Positions 37,352 to 46,647 of a stretch of 64,000 nucleotides of DNA are shown here, piece after piece; position 1 is the first letter of the stretch, and every line of letters begins with the position of its first letter. The position numbers were made by a program, and so were the translations under genes. The stretch lies in assembly GCA_017886875.1 (NCBI GenBank), contig JAGHIZ010000073.1, forward strand, positions 1 to 64,000. The letters are read 5' to 3'. The notes beneath the pieces were generated by a model. The model saw only the letters and a list, made by a program, of their open reading frames with translations. It had not been told where the DNA came from and searched no databases. Origin of the DNA: Butyricicoccus sp. GTDB taxonomy: Bacteria; Bacillota; Clostridia; Oscillospirales; Butyricicoccaceae.

Positions 37352-37434
37352 ATATACCGCATGAACACTTTACAAAACTATTATAGACTATTTTCAGTGA
37401 TGAAAAACACGCAGACAAAAGGAGATTTTAAATC

Positions 37435-38343
37435 ATGAATATGAAAAAGAGAATTTTCGCAGTTTTAACCGCAACAGCTATTGCAGCTATGATGACAGGT
37501 TGTGGTTCTTCAAACAATTCAGCTGATGGTAGTCAAACATATGGTGGTGCAAGTGACTTAGGCATGATTACTGTTGTAAGCCGTGAAGATGGTTCTGGTA
37601 CTCGTGGTGCTTTCATTGAACTTATGGGCATTGAGCAAAAGGACGCTGACGGCAACAAAACCGATATGACAACTGTTGACGCTATGATTACAAATAAAAC
37701 TGATGTTATGCTGTCTACTATCGCAGGTGACCCAGCAGCTATTGGTTATGTATCACTTGGCTCTCTAAATGATAAAGTTAAAGTAAAGGCATTACAAATT
37801 GATGGTGCTGAAGCTACCGCTGAAAATGTAAAGAATGGTACTTACAAGGTATCTCGTCCATTTAATATCGCTACTAAGGGCGAGCCAACTGGCGTAGCTA
37901 AAGACTTTATAAATTATATTTTGTCTGCTGATGGTCAAAAGGTAGTTTCTGAGGATTATATCTCTATCAGCGATGATGCAGCTGCATTTGAAACAGATGG
38001 TTCTTCTGGTAAAATCGTTGTAGGTGGTTCTTCTTCTGTATATCCTCTAATGGAAAAATTAGCAGAAGGTTATGAAGCAATCAATGCTGCGGCTGAAGTT
38101 GAAGTTCAAAGTTCTGACTCTACTGCTGGTATGAGTGGTGCTGCTGATGGTACTTTTGATATTGGTATGGCATCTCGTGCACTCAAAGATGAAGAAGCTG
38201 CTGAGCTTACTGGTACTGTAATTGCAAATGATGGTATTGCAGTTATTGTAAATAATGAAAATGCTATCACTGGTTTGACTAGCGAGCAAGTTCAGAAGAT
38301 TTACACTGGTGAAATCACCGATTGGTCTGAAATTGCTGAATAA
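37435..38343 (+). CDS. pstS: Phosphate-binding lipoprotein PstS, circularly permuted
   Basis: The high-affinity phosphate receptor of the PstSCAB importer. A lipoprotein signal with lipobox MMTGC puts the acylated cysteine at residue 23. The domain order is inverted relative to normal PstS. Residues 44-190 hold what is usually the C-terminal part: ITVVSREDGSGTRGAF (phosphate contacts R50 and GSGT), AIGYVSLGSL, and SRPFNIATKGEPTG. Residues 193-302 hold what is usually the N-terminal part: IVVGGSSSVYPLMEKLAE, SSDSTAGMSGAADGTFDIGMASR and LTSEQVQKIYTGEITDWSEI, which ends the protein. All phosphate-binding loops are present, so function should be kept. AAAGGAG precedes the ATG; a second Met two codons on is an alternative. 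It follows a PhoP box. Confidence 0.93.
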   Translation: MNMKKRIFAVLTATAIAAMMTGCGSSNNSADGSQTYGGASDLGMITVVSREDGSGTRGAFIELMGIEQKDADGNKTDMTTVDAMITNKTDVMLSTIAGDPAAIGYVSLGSLNDKVKVKALQIDGAEATAENVKNGTYKVSRPFNIATKGEPTGVAKDFINYILSADGQKVVSEDYISISDDAAAFETDGSSGKIVVGGSSSVYPLMEKLAEGYEAINAAAEVEVQSSDSTAGMSGAADGTFDIGMASRALKDEEAAELTGTVIANDGIAVIVNNENAITGLTSEQVQKIYTGEITDWSEIAE

Positions 38344-38359
38344 TAAGTAAAAAAATCCA

Positions 38360-38387
38360 GTTAGGGCGGCTTTTGTACCGCCCTAAC
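38360..38387 (+). repeat. Intercistronic hairpin between pstS and pstC
   Basis: GTTAGGGCGG and CCGCCCTAAC form a perfect 10-bp GC-rich stem with an 8-base loop. No T-run follows, so it more likely protects the pstS message 3' end or pauses polymerase than terminates fully. This would favour high PstS levels. Confidence 0.75.
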
Positions 38388-38412
38388 ATTGTGTATAGAA
38401 AAAGGTGTCTAG

Positions 38413-39279
38413 ATGAAAGAAAAAATTATGCATGGCGTATTTGCAATTGCGGCATTAACTTCCATCTTTGCCGTAGTGCTTATTTGTGTGTTCCTGTTTG
38501 CAAGTGGTGTACCTGCAATGCAGGAAGTGGGATTTTTGAAGTTTTTGGGCGGTACAAGTTGGAAGCCTACCGCAAGTAATCCACAGTTTGGAATTTTTCC
38601 AATGATTATTGGTTCAATTTATGTAACAGCTGGTGCAATTATTGTTGGTGTTCCTTTTGGTGTACTTACTGCTGTATTTATGGCTTTTTATTGTCCTAAA
38701 AAATTATATCGTCCTCTTAAATCTGCAACCGAACTTTTAGCTGGTATTCCATCTGTTGTTTATGGTTTCTTTGGTCTTGTTGTTATTGTTCCTATGCTTA
38801 GAGAAGCATTTGGCAGGGAATATGGCTGTAAAGGTCAGTCAATCTTAGCTGCATCAATTTTATTAGGTCTTATGATTTTACCTACTATTATAGGTGTATC
38901 TGAATCAGCTCTTAGAGCTGTTCCTCAATCTTATTATGAGGGTGCTACTGCTCTTGGTGCAACTCATGAAGAAGCAATTTTCCGCACAGTTCTTCCTGCT
39001 GCCAAGTCTGGTGTGCTTGCAGGTGTAATTTTGGGTGTTGGTCGTGCAATCGGTGAAACAATGGCAGTAATAATGGTTGCAGGTAACCAGCCAAGAGTGC
39101 CAGAAAGCATTTTCCAAGGCGTTAGAACACTTACTGGTAATATCGTTATGGATATGGCTTATGCAGAAGGTCTTCACAGAGAAGTTCTTATTGCGACCGG
39201 TGTAGTTCTCTTTGTTTTCATCTTGATTATCAATATATCATTCTCTGTTCTAAAGAGGAGGGACCCAAATGCAGGCTGA
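38413..39279 (+). CDS. pstC: Phosphate ABC transporter permease PstC
   Basis: One of the two membrane subunits of the phosphate importer, 288 residues with six helices. The coupling-loop motif EGATALGATHEEAIFRTVLP is the EAA segment that touches PstB. KFLGGTSWKPTASNPQFGIF and SVVYGFFGLVVIVPMLRE are family stretches specific to PstC. It follows pstS after the hairpin at 38360 and overlaps pstA by 11 bases. AAGGTG precedes the ATG. Confidence 0.96.
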   Translation: MKEKIMHGVFAIAALTSIFAVVLICVFLFASGVPAMQEVGFLKFLGGTSWKPTASNPQFGIFPMIIGSIYVTAGAIIVGVPFGVLTAVFMAFYCPKKLYRPLKSATELLAGIPSVVYGFFGLVVIVPMLREAFGREYGCKGQSILAASILLGLMILPTIIGVSESALRAVPQSYYEGATALGATHEEAIFRTVLPAAKSGVLAGVILGVGRAIGETMAVIMVAGNQPRVPESIFQGVRTLTGNIVMDMAYAEGLHREVLIATGVVLFVFILIINISFSVLKRRDPNAG

Positions 39280-40123
39280 GATTAAATCAAAACGCAAAAG
39301 ACCATTAAGCTTAATATTAAAAATATTAGTTGCAGCAGCAGCTTTAATAACATTTGCAGCTCTTATTTTCATTATTGCTTATATTCTTATAAATGGTATT
39401 CCTTATTTAAAACCTTCTTTGTTTGCTCTTGAATATAATTCAGAAAATGTTTCAATGCTGCCATCTCTTATAAACACAATTCAAATGACAGTGCTTGCTT
39501 TGATTATTGCTGTTCCTTTAGGCGTGTTTACTGCTATATATCTGGTGGAATATGCTAAAAAGGGCAGCAAACTTGTTGAAGTCATTCGTATGACCGCTGA
39601 AACACTTTCTGGTATACCGTCTATTGTTTATGGTTTGTTTGGTATGCTGTTTTTTGTTCAGCGTTTGCAAATGGGATTATCTCTTATTTCTGGTGCTTTA
39701 ACAGTTGCAATTATGATTTTACCTCTTGTTATTCGTACAACAGAAGAAGCACTGATTTCTGTACCTCAAATGTATCGTGAAGCGTCATTTGGTCTTGGTG
39801 CAGGTAAACTGCGTACTGTTTTTAGAGCAGTCCTTCCAAGTGCTGTTCCAGGTATTTTAGCGGGTGTAATTCTTGCTATTGGTCGTATTGTAGGTGAAAC
39901 AGCAGCTCTTATCTATACTGCTGGTACTGTTGCAGAAATTGCAGTTGGTAGCGATTTCCTTTTAGACTCTACTCGTACACTTGCTGTACATATGTACATT
40001 CTCTCAAGCGAAGGTTTCCATACAGGCGAAGCCTATGCAACAGGTGTTGTATTACTTATAATGGTATTTGTTATCAACGCTTTAAGTAATATTGCTGCAA
40101 AGAAAATCGGTGTTAATAAGTAA
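39269..40123 (+). CDS. pstA: Phosphate ABC transporter permease PstA
   Basis: The second membrane subunit, 284 residues. After a basic start (KSKRKRPLS) come six hydrophobic helices. SGIPSIVYGLFGMLFFV and the EAA loop EASFGLGAGKLRTVFRAVLP are characteristic, as is GRIVGETAALIYTAG near the C-terminus. GGAGGG precedes the ATG, which lies inside the end of pstC, so the two are coupled. pstB follows after 21 bases. Confidence 0.96.
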   Translation: MQAEIKSKRKRPLSLILKILVAAAALITFAALIFIIAYILINGIPYLKPSLFALEYNSENVSMLPSLINTIQMTVLALIIAVPLGVFTAIYLVEYAKKGSKLVEVIRMTAETLSGIPSIVYGLFGMLFFVQRLQMGLSLISGALTVAIMILPLVIRTTEEALISVPQMYREASFGLGAGKLRTVFRAVLPSAVPGILAGVILAIGRIVGETAALIYTAGTVAEIAVGSDFLLDSTRTLAVHMYILSSEGFHTGEAYATGVVLLIMVFVINALSNIAAKKIGVNK

Positions 40124-40144
40124 CAACCAATTCGGAGGATAATT

Positions 40145-40897
40145 ATGGATAAAATTACAGTTGAACATGTTGACTTACATTATGGTAAGTTTCATGCATT
40201 AAAAGATATTTCTTTAAACATTCCATCACAGGAAATTACTGCTTTTATTGGCCCTTCTGGTTGCGGTAAATCTACACTTTTAAAATCACTAAACCGTATG
40301 AATGATTTAGTTGAAGGCTGCGTTATAACAGGTAGTATGAAACTTGATGGTCAAGATATCTATGATAAAAGTGTTGATGTAAGTGAACTTAGGCGTAGAG
40401 TGGGTATGGTTTTCCAAAAGCCAAACCCATTTCCAATGTCTATTTATGATAATGTAGCTTATGGCCCTAGAACTCATGGTATTAGAAACCGTGCTAAACT
40501 TGATGAAATAGTTGAAAGAAGTTTAAAACAGGCTGCTATCTGGGACGAAGTTAAGGATAGACTTAATAAAAATGCTCTTGGTATGTCAGGTGGTCAACAG
40601 CAGCGTCTTTGTATCGCTCGTGCTCTTGCTACAACTCCAGAAGTGCTTTTAATGGACGAACCAACTTCTGCTCTTGACCCAATTTCTACAGCTAAAATAG
40701 AAGATCTTGTATTAGAGCTTAAAAAAGATTATACTATCGTTATAGTTACTCATAATATGCAGCAAGCAACTCGTATTTCAGATAAGACAGCCTTTTTCCT
40801 TATGGGTGAAGTTGTTGAAATGAATGATACAGAAACACTGTTCTCTGTTCCAAAGGATAAGCGTACAGAAGACTATATTACAGGAAGATTTGGGTGA
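40145..40897 (+). CDS. pstB: Phosphate ABC transporter ATPase PstB
   Basis: The ATP-hydrolysing subunit of the phosphate importer, 250 residues. Walker A is [20 protein letters not shown], the PstB-specific Q-loop is [20 protein letters not shown], the signature is [17 protein letters not shown], and Walker B is [20 protein letters not shown] precedes the ATG. phoU begins 8 bases after the stop. Confidence 0.98.
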   Translation: MDKITVEHVDLHYGKFHALKDISLNIPSQEITAFIGPSGCGKSTLLKSLNRMNDLVEGCVITGSMKLDGQDIYDKSVDVSELRRRVGMVFQKPNPFPMSIYDNVAYGPRTHGIRNRAKLDEIVERSLKQAAIWDEVKDRLNKNALGMSGGQQQRLCIARALATTPEVLLMDEPTSALDPISTAKIEDLVLELKKDYTIVIVTHNMQQATRISDKTAFFLMGEVVEMNDTETLFSVPKDKRTEDYITGRFG

Positions 40898-40904
40898 TAT
40901 AATT

Positions 40905-41558
40905 ATGAGAAATCGTTTTGAAGCACAATTACACAACCTAAATGAACAGATTATTACTATGGGTGCTATGGTAGAATCAGCTATAGCTTCTGCGGCTAGA
41001 GCTCTTGAAAATCGTGATATTGAGCTTGCTACTAAGGTTGCTGAGTCTGATAATGCAATAGATGAAAAAGAACGTGAGATTGAGCATATCTGTTTAAAAC
41101 TGCTTATGCAGCAACAGCCTGTAGCATCAGACCTTCGTATGATTTCTGCTGCTATGAAAATGATTACAGATATTGAGCGTGTGGGCGACCAAGCGGCTGA
41201 TATAGCTCAACTTACTGTTATGCTTTGTGAGCAAAATGCGGTGCTTATTACCGCAGTTGAATTAAAGGAAATGGCAAAAGCTACTATTAAAATGGTAAGC
41301 GGTGCTATTGACGCTTTTGTTCGTAAGGATATTGAGCTTGTTCATGAAGTTATTGCTTATGATGATGTTGTTGATGAGCAGTTTAACAATATTCGTAAAA
41401 AGCTTATGACAAGCATTCGTGAAAATGAAAATATTGATGAACACGCTATTGATGAAATGATGATTTCTAAATATTTTGAACGTATTGGTGACCATGCTGT
41501 AAATATTGCAGAATGGGTTGAGTTTTCTTTAACAGGAAAACTTAAAAATGAGGAATAA
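40905..41558 (+). CDS. phoU: Phosphate signalling protein PhoU
   Basis: A 217-residue all-helical protein with two PhoU repeats, each three helices. The metal-binding acidic motifs are ERVGDQAADIAQ in the first repeat and YFERIGDHAVNIAEW in the second. PhoU couples Pst activity to the PhoR kinase and limits phosphate uptake. A longer frame starts at 40824 inside pstB, but the typical N-terminus MRNRFEAQLHNLN begins at 40905. The two-component genes follow 36 bases after its stop. Confidence 0.96.
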   Translation: MRNRFEAQLHNLNEQIITMGAMVESAIASAARALENRDIELATKVAESDNAIDEKEREIEHICLKLLMQQQPVASDLRMISAAMKMITDIERVGDQAADIAQLTVMLCEQNAVLITAVELKEMAKATIKMVSGAIDAFVRKDIELVHEVIAYDDVVDEQFNNIRKKLMTSIRENENIDEHAIDEMMISKYFERIGDHAVNIAEWVEFSLTGKLKNEE

Positions 41559-41593
41559 AATTCCCGTTATTTGAGAAAGGGAGAAAGTACTAA

Positions 41594-42274
41594 ATGCAGA
41601 TAATTTTTTGTGTGGAAGATGATGAAAATATTCGTGAACTTGTAGTTTATGCATTAAAGGCAAGTGGATTTGCAGCAGAAGGTTTTGCAGACGCAAATTC
41701 ATTCTATGCAAGGCTTGAACAGCAAGTTCCTTCACTTGTTTTGCTTGATGTAATGCTACCAAGTGAGGACGGTATGACTGTGCTAAGTAAAATACGTAAG
41801 AATGCACGTTTTTCAAGTTTGCCAGTTATTATGCTCACAGCTAAAAATACCGAATATGATAAAGTCTGTGGTCTTGACCATGGTGCAGATGACTATGTTA
41901 CAAAGCCTTTCGGTGTAATGGAGCTTATAGCTCGTATAAAGGCAGTTTTACGCCGAACAGAACAGACTAAATCTCCTGAAATTTTAACACTTGGAAAAAT
42001 TTCATTAGATGTAGGTAGAAGAAATGTAAATGTTGATGGTGAAGAAGTTACATTAACATTTAAAGAGTTTGAGCTTTTACAATATTTCATGCAAAATGCA
42101 GGTTTGGTACTTTCTCGTGAAAAAATTATGGCTGCGGTTTGGGGATTTGATTTTGAGGGGGAAAGTCGTACTGTAGATATGCACGTTAAAACACTAAGAA
42201 AAAAACTTGGTGATGCGGGCAGTATGATTGGCACTGTTCGTGGTGTTGGTTATAAAATCAGTGGCGATGATTAA
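41594..42274 (+). CDS. phoP: PhoP/PhoB-like response regulator (OmpR family)
   Basis: A 226-residue regulator. The receiver domain has the acidic pair in CVEDDENIRELV, the phospho-acceptor Asp in VLLDVMLPSEDG and the lysine in VTKPFG. The C-terminal winged helix from about 130 carries VTLTFKEFELLQYFMQNAG, the recognition helix in SRTVDMHVKTLRKKLGD, and VRGVGYKI. Its place after pstSCAB-phoU and a PhoP box in front of pstS point to phosphate starvation control and self-regulation. The symbol is given by context. The sensor kinase follows after 24 bases. Confidence 0.88.
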   Translation: MQIIFCVEDDENIRELVVYALKASGFAAEGFADANSFYARLEQQVPSLVLLDVMLPSEDGMTVLSKIRKNARFSSLPVIMLTAKNTEYDKVCGLDHGADDYVTKPFGVMELIARIKAVLRRTEQTKSPEILTLGKISLDVGRRNVNVDGEEVTLTFKEFELLQYFMQNAGLVLSREKIMAAVWGFDFEGESRTVDMHVKTLRKKLGDAGSMIGTVRGVGYKISGDD

Positions 42275-42298
42275 AACCCCATATAAAAAGGAAAAAAT

Positions 42299-43996
42299 AT
42301 GAAAAAACGTATAAATTTATGTATGTGTTTGCTTGCAATCGCTACTTGTATTATCACTTTTGTGGCAACACTTACTATAAGTTATCAAACTGCACTTGCA
42401 CGCATGGAAACAGAAACAATGCGTCAAGCCTCTTTGGTTGCAGCTGGACTTGAACATATTGATGCTTTAGATAGTGATGAACAACAAGCTTATATGCAGG
42501 CTGTGGGTAAAAGTGACCGTTCACGTGTAACTTTAATTGAACCTGATGGAACAGTTGTTTATGACTCAAATTATGACCCTTCACAAATGGAAAATCACCT
42601 TGAGCGTCCAGAAGTTGAGGAAGCAACTCATAATGGAAAAGGTGAGTCATCAAGAACATCTGCAACTTTAGGTCAGCAAACTTATTATGTTGCAAAACTT
42701 TTATCTAATGGTCAAATTCTGCGTGTATCAAATACAACCGACCTTGTAAGTGATGACCTGCAACGTGCTATTCCTCCACTTGTTCTTATCATTGTATTGG
42801 TTATAGCTTTTAGTGTATGGCTTGCAAATTACTTAACAAATAGACTTGTAAAACCGATAAATACTCTAAAGCTTGATAATCCACTTGAAAATGATATTTA
42901 TGAGGAAATTTCCCCACTTCTTCACAAAATCCATACACAAAATGAACAGTTACAAAAACAAATGGATAAAATGCGTCATCAAAAAGTTGAGCTTGAAGCT
43001 ATAACTTCTAACATGTCAGAAGGTATGGTTATATTAGATAAAGAGATTAGAATTTTATCTGTAAATCAATCTGCTATTAGATTGCTTGGCTCAGTTTCAC
43101 AGGATTTCGCAGGTCAAAGCCTTATTTCACTTAGCCGAGACCAAGTGCTAAACCGTAGAGCAAATGAAGCTGTAAAAGGCAAAAAAACTGAGCACCGAAT
43201 GGAAAACCAAAATGGTAGACAATTACAGATTTTCTGTAACCCTGTACAGGTTGATGGTAATGTTAGAGGTTGCGTATTGCTTATTGTTGATATATCAGAA
43301 AAATATGCTGCTGAAAAAAGCCGTAGAGAATTTACAGCAAATGTGTCTCATGAACTTAAAACTCCTTTAACTTCTATATCTGGTTATGCTGAAATGATTT
43401 CTAATGGTATGGCTAGACCAAAAGATGTAGCTGGTTTTGCTGAAAAAATTCACACAGAAGCAGGCAGACTTCTTGTATTAGTTGATGATATTATTAAATT
43501 ATCTCAGCTTGACGAAAAAGCACCTATGACCTTACAATTTGAAAAAGTAAACTTAAAGAAATTACTGGAAACTGTTAGCAATCAGATGAAAGATTATGCT
43601 GACAAAAAACAAGTTAAAATTCATGTTCAAGCGGAAGACGTTATAGCAAGTGGTGTACCTCGTATGCTTGAAGAAGCTGCTCAAAATTTATGTTCAAACG
43701 CTGTAAAATATAATCGTGAAGGCGGCAATGTATGGCTTAGAGTTACTAAACATGGTGATATGGCATATATTGAAGTCGAAGACGATGGTATTGGCATTGC
43801 ACAAGATGATAGAGCACATATTTTTGAAAGATTTTATCGTGCAGATAAAAGCCATAGTAAAACCATTGAAGGAACTGGCTTAGGTCTTGCAATCGTAAAA
43901 CATATTGCTGAACTTCATGGCGGAAGTGTTGGGGTTCAATCTTATGAAGGCAAGGGCAGTATATTCACAATGAGTTTACCTCAAAGCTCTAATTAA
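42299..43996 (+). CDS. phoR: PhoR-like sensor histidine kinase
   Basis: A 565-residue membrane kinase. The first helix (about 8-30) and second helix (about 160-182) flank an extracellular sensor domain of 130 residues, followed by HAMP-like and coiled-coil sequence, a PAS domain (about 230-330), and the kinase core. The phospho-accepting H box is FTANVSHELKTPLTSISGY. N box NLCSNAVKYNREGG, G1 VEDDGIGIAQDD and G2 GTGLGLAIVKH are all intact. It should phosphorylate the PhoP-like regulator just upstream. A terminator follows. Confidence 0.9.
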   Translation: MKKRINLCMCLLAIATCIITFVATLTISYQTALARMETETMRQASLVAAGLEHIDALDSDEQQAYMQAVGKSDRSRVTLIEPDGTVVYDSNYDPSQMENHLERPEVEEATHNGKGESSRTSATLGQQTYYVAKLLSNGQILRVSNTTDLVSDDLQRAIPPLVLIIVLVIAFSVWLANYLTNRLVKPINTLKLDNPLENDIYEEISPLLHKIHTQNEQLQKQMDKMRHQKVELEAITSNMSEGMVILDKEIRILSVNQSAIRLLGSVSQDFAGQSLISLSRDQVLNRRANEAVKGKKTEHRMENQNGRQLQIFCNPVQVDGNVRGCVLLIVDISEKYAAEKSRREFTANVSHELKTPLTSISGYAEMISNGMARPKDVAGFAEKIHTEAGRLLVLVDDIIKLSQLDEKAPMTLQFEKVNLKKLLETVSNQMKDYADKKQVKIHVQAEDVIASGVPRMLEEAAQNLCSNAVKYNREGGNVWLRVTKHGDMAYIEVEDDGIGIAQDDRAHIFERFYRADKSHSKTIEGTGLGLAIVKHIAELHGGSVGVQSYEGKGSIFTMSLPQSSN

Positions 43997-44013
43997 GATA
44001 TGAAATAAGATTT

Positions 44014-44056
44014 AAAAGCACTAGAAAACACTGTTCTAGTGCTTTTCTTTTCTTTT
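44014..44056 (+). terminator. Terminator of the pst-pho operon
   Basis: AAAAGCACTAGAA (44014-44026) pairs with TTCTAGTGCTTTT (44034-44046), a perfect 13-bp stem followed by T-rich sequence. Confidence 0.92.
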
Positions 44057-44115
44057 TTATATTCTATAAACTAAAAAATAATAAAAAATATATGGCTTTT
44101 TTGGACAAACAGACA

Positions 44116-44143
44116 TTGATATTAGTAAAAAAGTGTGTATAAT
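44116..44143 (+). promoter_or_regulatory. Promoter of the amino acid ABC importer
   Basis: TTGATA (44116-44121) and TATAAT (44138-44143) are 16 bases apart, with TG just before the -10. The 70-base leader to the first gene shows no T-box or other riboswitch signature. Confidence 0.7.
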
Positions 44144-44213
44144 ATAATCTGTATGAAAAACGGAAAAAGGTAAATACTGAATTTACCAAGATTTTTTAGG
44201 AGGAAAGGAAACT

Positions 44214-45056
44214 ATGAAAAAAAAGTTTGCTCTAGCTCTGGCTGCTATTATGATGACGGGTACTCTTGCAGCTTGTGGCTCTACAAACACAAATGACAAT
44301 GCAGGTTCAACAGCAGATAATACTACATCTGGTACATCAGCAGTTGAAGCTATTAAGGAAAAGGGCGAAATTGTTATGCTTACTAATGCCGCTTTCCCTC
44401 CATTTGAATATTTAGCTGATGATGGTTCTGTTCAGGGTGTTGATGCGGATATCGCTCAAGCGGTTGCTGATAAGCTTGGTGTTGAACTCAAAATCGTTGA
44501 TATGGATTTCGATTCAATCGTTAATTCTTTAAAGGCTGGTAAGGGTGATTTTGCTGCTGCTGGTATGACTATTACAGAGGAACGTTTAAAGCAGGTTGAT
44601 TTCTCTGATGAATATGTTACTTCTTCTCAGATGGTTGTAGTTCGTGCTGACTCTGACCTAGAAGGCGATAAGGACGCACTTGATACTGCTCTATCTGGCA
44701 AGAATATAGCTGTTCAAGCTGGTACAACTGGTGATTGGTATGCAGGCGGTGATGAAACAACTGGTTCTACTATTGAAAAGGCTAATGTTCTTCAGTATAA
44801 GTCTGCAACTGAAGCTGCTCTTCATCTTGCAAACGGTAAAGCTGATGCTATTATCATTGACCAGAAACCAGCAGAAGCTATTGTGGCTGCAAATGATGGT
44901 AAATTAAAAGTGCTTGATACCAAACTGACAGATGAACAGTATGCTTTTGCTGTTCAGAAGAACCAAGAAGATTTGCTTGCTGTAATTAATGAAGTTGTTG
45001 CTGAATATAAGGGCGATAAGGTTGATGAGCTTATCACAAAGCACATGGGTGCATAA
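44214..45056 (+). CDS. Polar amino acid-binding lipoprotein
   Basis: The 280-residue substrate-binding component of an amino acid importer. Lipobox TLAACG places the modified cysteine at about residue 21. The mature part is a type II periplasmic-binding fold of family SBP_bac_3: IVMLTNAAFPPFEYLADDG, GVDADIAQAVADKLGVELKI, GMTITEERLKQVDFSDEY and AVQAGTTGDWYA. The conserved Arg/Asp pair that binds the alpha-amino and carboxyl groups is in place (TEER, ALHLANGKADAIIID). Glutamine, cystine or a basic amino acid is possible. AGGAGG precedes the ATG. Confidence 0.94.
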   Translation: MKKKFALALAAIMMTGTLAACGSTNTNDNAGSTADNTTSGTSAVEAIKEKGEIVMLTNAAFPPFEYLADDGSVQGVDADIAQAVADKLGVELKIVDMDFDSIVNSLKAGKGDFAAAGMTITEERLKQVDFSDEYVTSSQMVVVRADSDLEGDKDALDTALSGKNIAVQAGTTGDWYAGGDETTGSTIEKANVLQYKSATEAALHLANGKADAIIIDQKPAEAIVAANDGKLKVLDTKLTDEQYAFAVQKNQEDLLAVINEVVAEYKGDKVDELITKHMGA

Positions 45057-45069
45057 ATAAAAACACTAA

Positions 45070-45100
45070 AGCAGGGGTAAAAAATGCTCCTGCTATTTTT
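45070..45100 (+). terminator. Partial terminator between binding protein and permease genes
   Basis: AGCAGGGG (45070-45077) pairs with CTCCTGCT (45087-45094), 8 bp with one G-T pair, followed by ATTTTT. Inside an operon such a hairpin usually lets only part of transcription through, so the binding protein outnumbers the membrane complex. Confidence 0.75.
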
Positions 45101-45119
45101 AAATAAGGGAGATGGGTCA

Positions 45120-45839
45120 ATGAATGAATGGTTTGCAAAAGTAGTAAGCGATTTTAGTGGTGCATTTATTGAAGGTGACCGCTGGAAGCTCTACTTTCAA
45201 GGCTTAGGAAAAACTTTACAGATTGCTGCTGGTGCGGTGGTTTTAGGTATTATCATTGGTATTGTTATCGCTATTATTAAGGTATCCGCTAATCAGCATT
45301 CAAATAGCGGAAAATGTCCTGTTTTTCTCAAAATATTAGAGAAAATTTGCGATATTTACTTAACTGTAATTCGTGGTACTCCTGTTATGGTGCAATTACT
45401 TATTATTTATGCGGGTATTTTTGTAACTATGACAGATGGTACAATAGCTGCTATTGTTGGTTTTGGTATTAACTCTGGTGCATATGTTGCCGAAATTATC
45501 AGAGCTGGTATCCAATCTATTGATAAGGGACAAACTGAAGCTGGTCGTTCTCTTGGTTTAACTTCTGGTCAAACAATGCGTTTAATTATACTTCCTCAGG
45601 CAATTCGTAATATTTTACCTGCACTATTTAACGAGTTTATCACTCTTTTAAAGGAAACATCTGTTGCAGGTTATGTTGCTGTTCAAGATATTCTAAAAAT
45701 GGCAACTAATATTCAAAATAAGGTTTATAATATTGCACCACTTATGATTACTGCTGTATTTTATTTGGTGCTTGTAATAATTATGACTCAGGTTCAAAAA
45801 CAAATTGAAAGGAGACTGGCACAAAGTGATAGACGTTAA
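45120..45839 (+). CDS. Amino acid ABC transporter permease (His/Glu/Gln/Arg type)
   Basis: A 239-residue permease with about five helices. The family opening [20 protein letters not shown] and the EAA loop [20 protein letters not shown] are clear, along with [17 protein letters not shown]. The frame is open further upstream, but GGGAG lies before the ATG at 45120, and the typical N-terminus starts there. It overlaps the ATPase gene by 14 bases. It should form a homodimeric channel, since only one permease is encoded. Confidence 0.94.
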   Translation: MNEWFAKVVSDFSGAFIEGDRWKLYFQGLGKTLQIAAGAVVLGIIIGIVIAIIKVSANQHSNSGKCPVFLKILEKICDIYLTVIRGTPVMVQLLIIYAGIFVTMTDGTIAAIVGFGINSGAYVAEIIRAGIQSIDKGQTEAGRSLGLTSGQTMRLIILPQAIRNILPALFNEFITLLKETSVAGYVAVQDILKMATNIQNKVYNIAPLMITAVFYLVLVIIMTQVQKQIERRLAQSDRR

Positions 45840-46548
45840 AGATTTACATAAATATTTTGGTAAAAATGAAGTGCTTAAAGGTGTAAATGAGCATATTCAT
45901 AAGGGCGAAAAAGTTGTTATCATTGGTGCTTCTGGCTCTGGTAAATCCACTTTTTTACGCTGTTTAAATTTACTTGAACAGCCTACATCTGGCACAATTA
46001 CATTTGAAGGAACTGATATAACCGACCCAAAGCAAAATATAAATAAACTGCGTCAGAAAATGGGTATGGTTTTCCAGCAGTTTAATTTGTTTCCACATCT
46101 ATCTGTTAAGGAAAATATAAAGCTTGCACCTGTAAAGCTTGGTATTATGACAGAGCAAGAGGCAGAGAAAAAAGCGTTAGAGCTTTTAGAGCGTGTAGGT
46201 TTGCCAGATAAGGCAAATGCATATCCAAAACAGCTTTCTGGCGGTCAGCAGCAGCGAATAGCAATCGCTAGAGCACTTGCTATGAACCCTGATGTAATGC
46301 TATTTGATGAGCCGACTTCTGCTCTTGACCCTGAAATGGTAGGCGAAGTTTTAGAGCTTATGAAAGAGCTTGCAGAAGAAGGCATGACAATGGTTGTTGT
46401 AACACACGAAATGGGATTTGCTCGCTCGGTTGCAACCAGAGTTTTGTTTATGGACCAAGGTGTAATTGCTGAACAAAACGAACCAGAACAATTTTTCACA
46501 AATCCACAGCACCCAAGGCTAAAAGAATTTTTAAGTAAGGTGCTTTAA
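45826..46548 (+). CDS. Amino acid ABC transporter ATP-binding protein (GlnQ-like)
   Basis: A 240-residue ATPase. [19 protein letters not shown] opens the fold; Walker A is [16 protein letters not shown], the Q-loop [16 protein letters not shown], the signature [15 protein letters not shown] and Walker [16 protein letters not shown]. The GlnQ-type ending [14 protein letters not shown] is present. The GTG at 45826 is the chosen start because GGAG is upstream and the family sequence begins there; the first frame codon at 45805 adds seven unrelated residues. A strong terminator follows. Confidence 0.95.
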   Translation: MIDVKDLHKYFGKNEVLKGVNEHIHKGEKVVIIGASGSGKSTFLRCLNLLEQPTSGTITFEGTDITDPKQNINKLRQKMGMVFQQFNLFPHLSVKENIKLAPVKLGIMTEQEAEKKALELLERVGLPDKANAYPKQLSGGQQQRIAIARALAMNPDVMLFDEPTSALDPEMVGEVLELMKELAEEGMTMVVVTHEMGFARSVATRVLFMDQGVIAEQNEPEQFFTNPQHPRLKEFLSKVL

Positions 46549-46557
46549 AAAAAATAT

Positions 46558-46590
46558 GACACTAAAGTTTTTTGCTTTGGTGTCTTTTTT
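46558..46590 (+). terminator. Terminator of the amino acid ABC operon
   Basis: GACACTAAAG (46558-46567) pairs with CTTTGGTGTC (46575-46584), followed by six T. Confidence 0.9.
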
Positions 46591-46647
46591 GTTGTTTAGT
46601 AAAAAACAAAAATATAAACAGTTCAAATGTTGCATACAGAAAATTAC

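Noticed and set aside
44143-44213. T-box or other leader riboswitch before the amino acid ABC operon
   Set aside because: The leader is only about 70 bases and has no T-box sequence or specifier stem.
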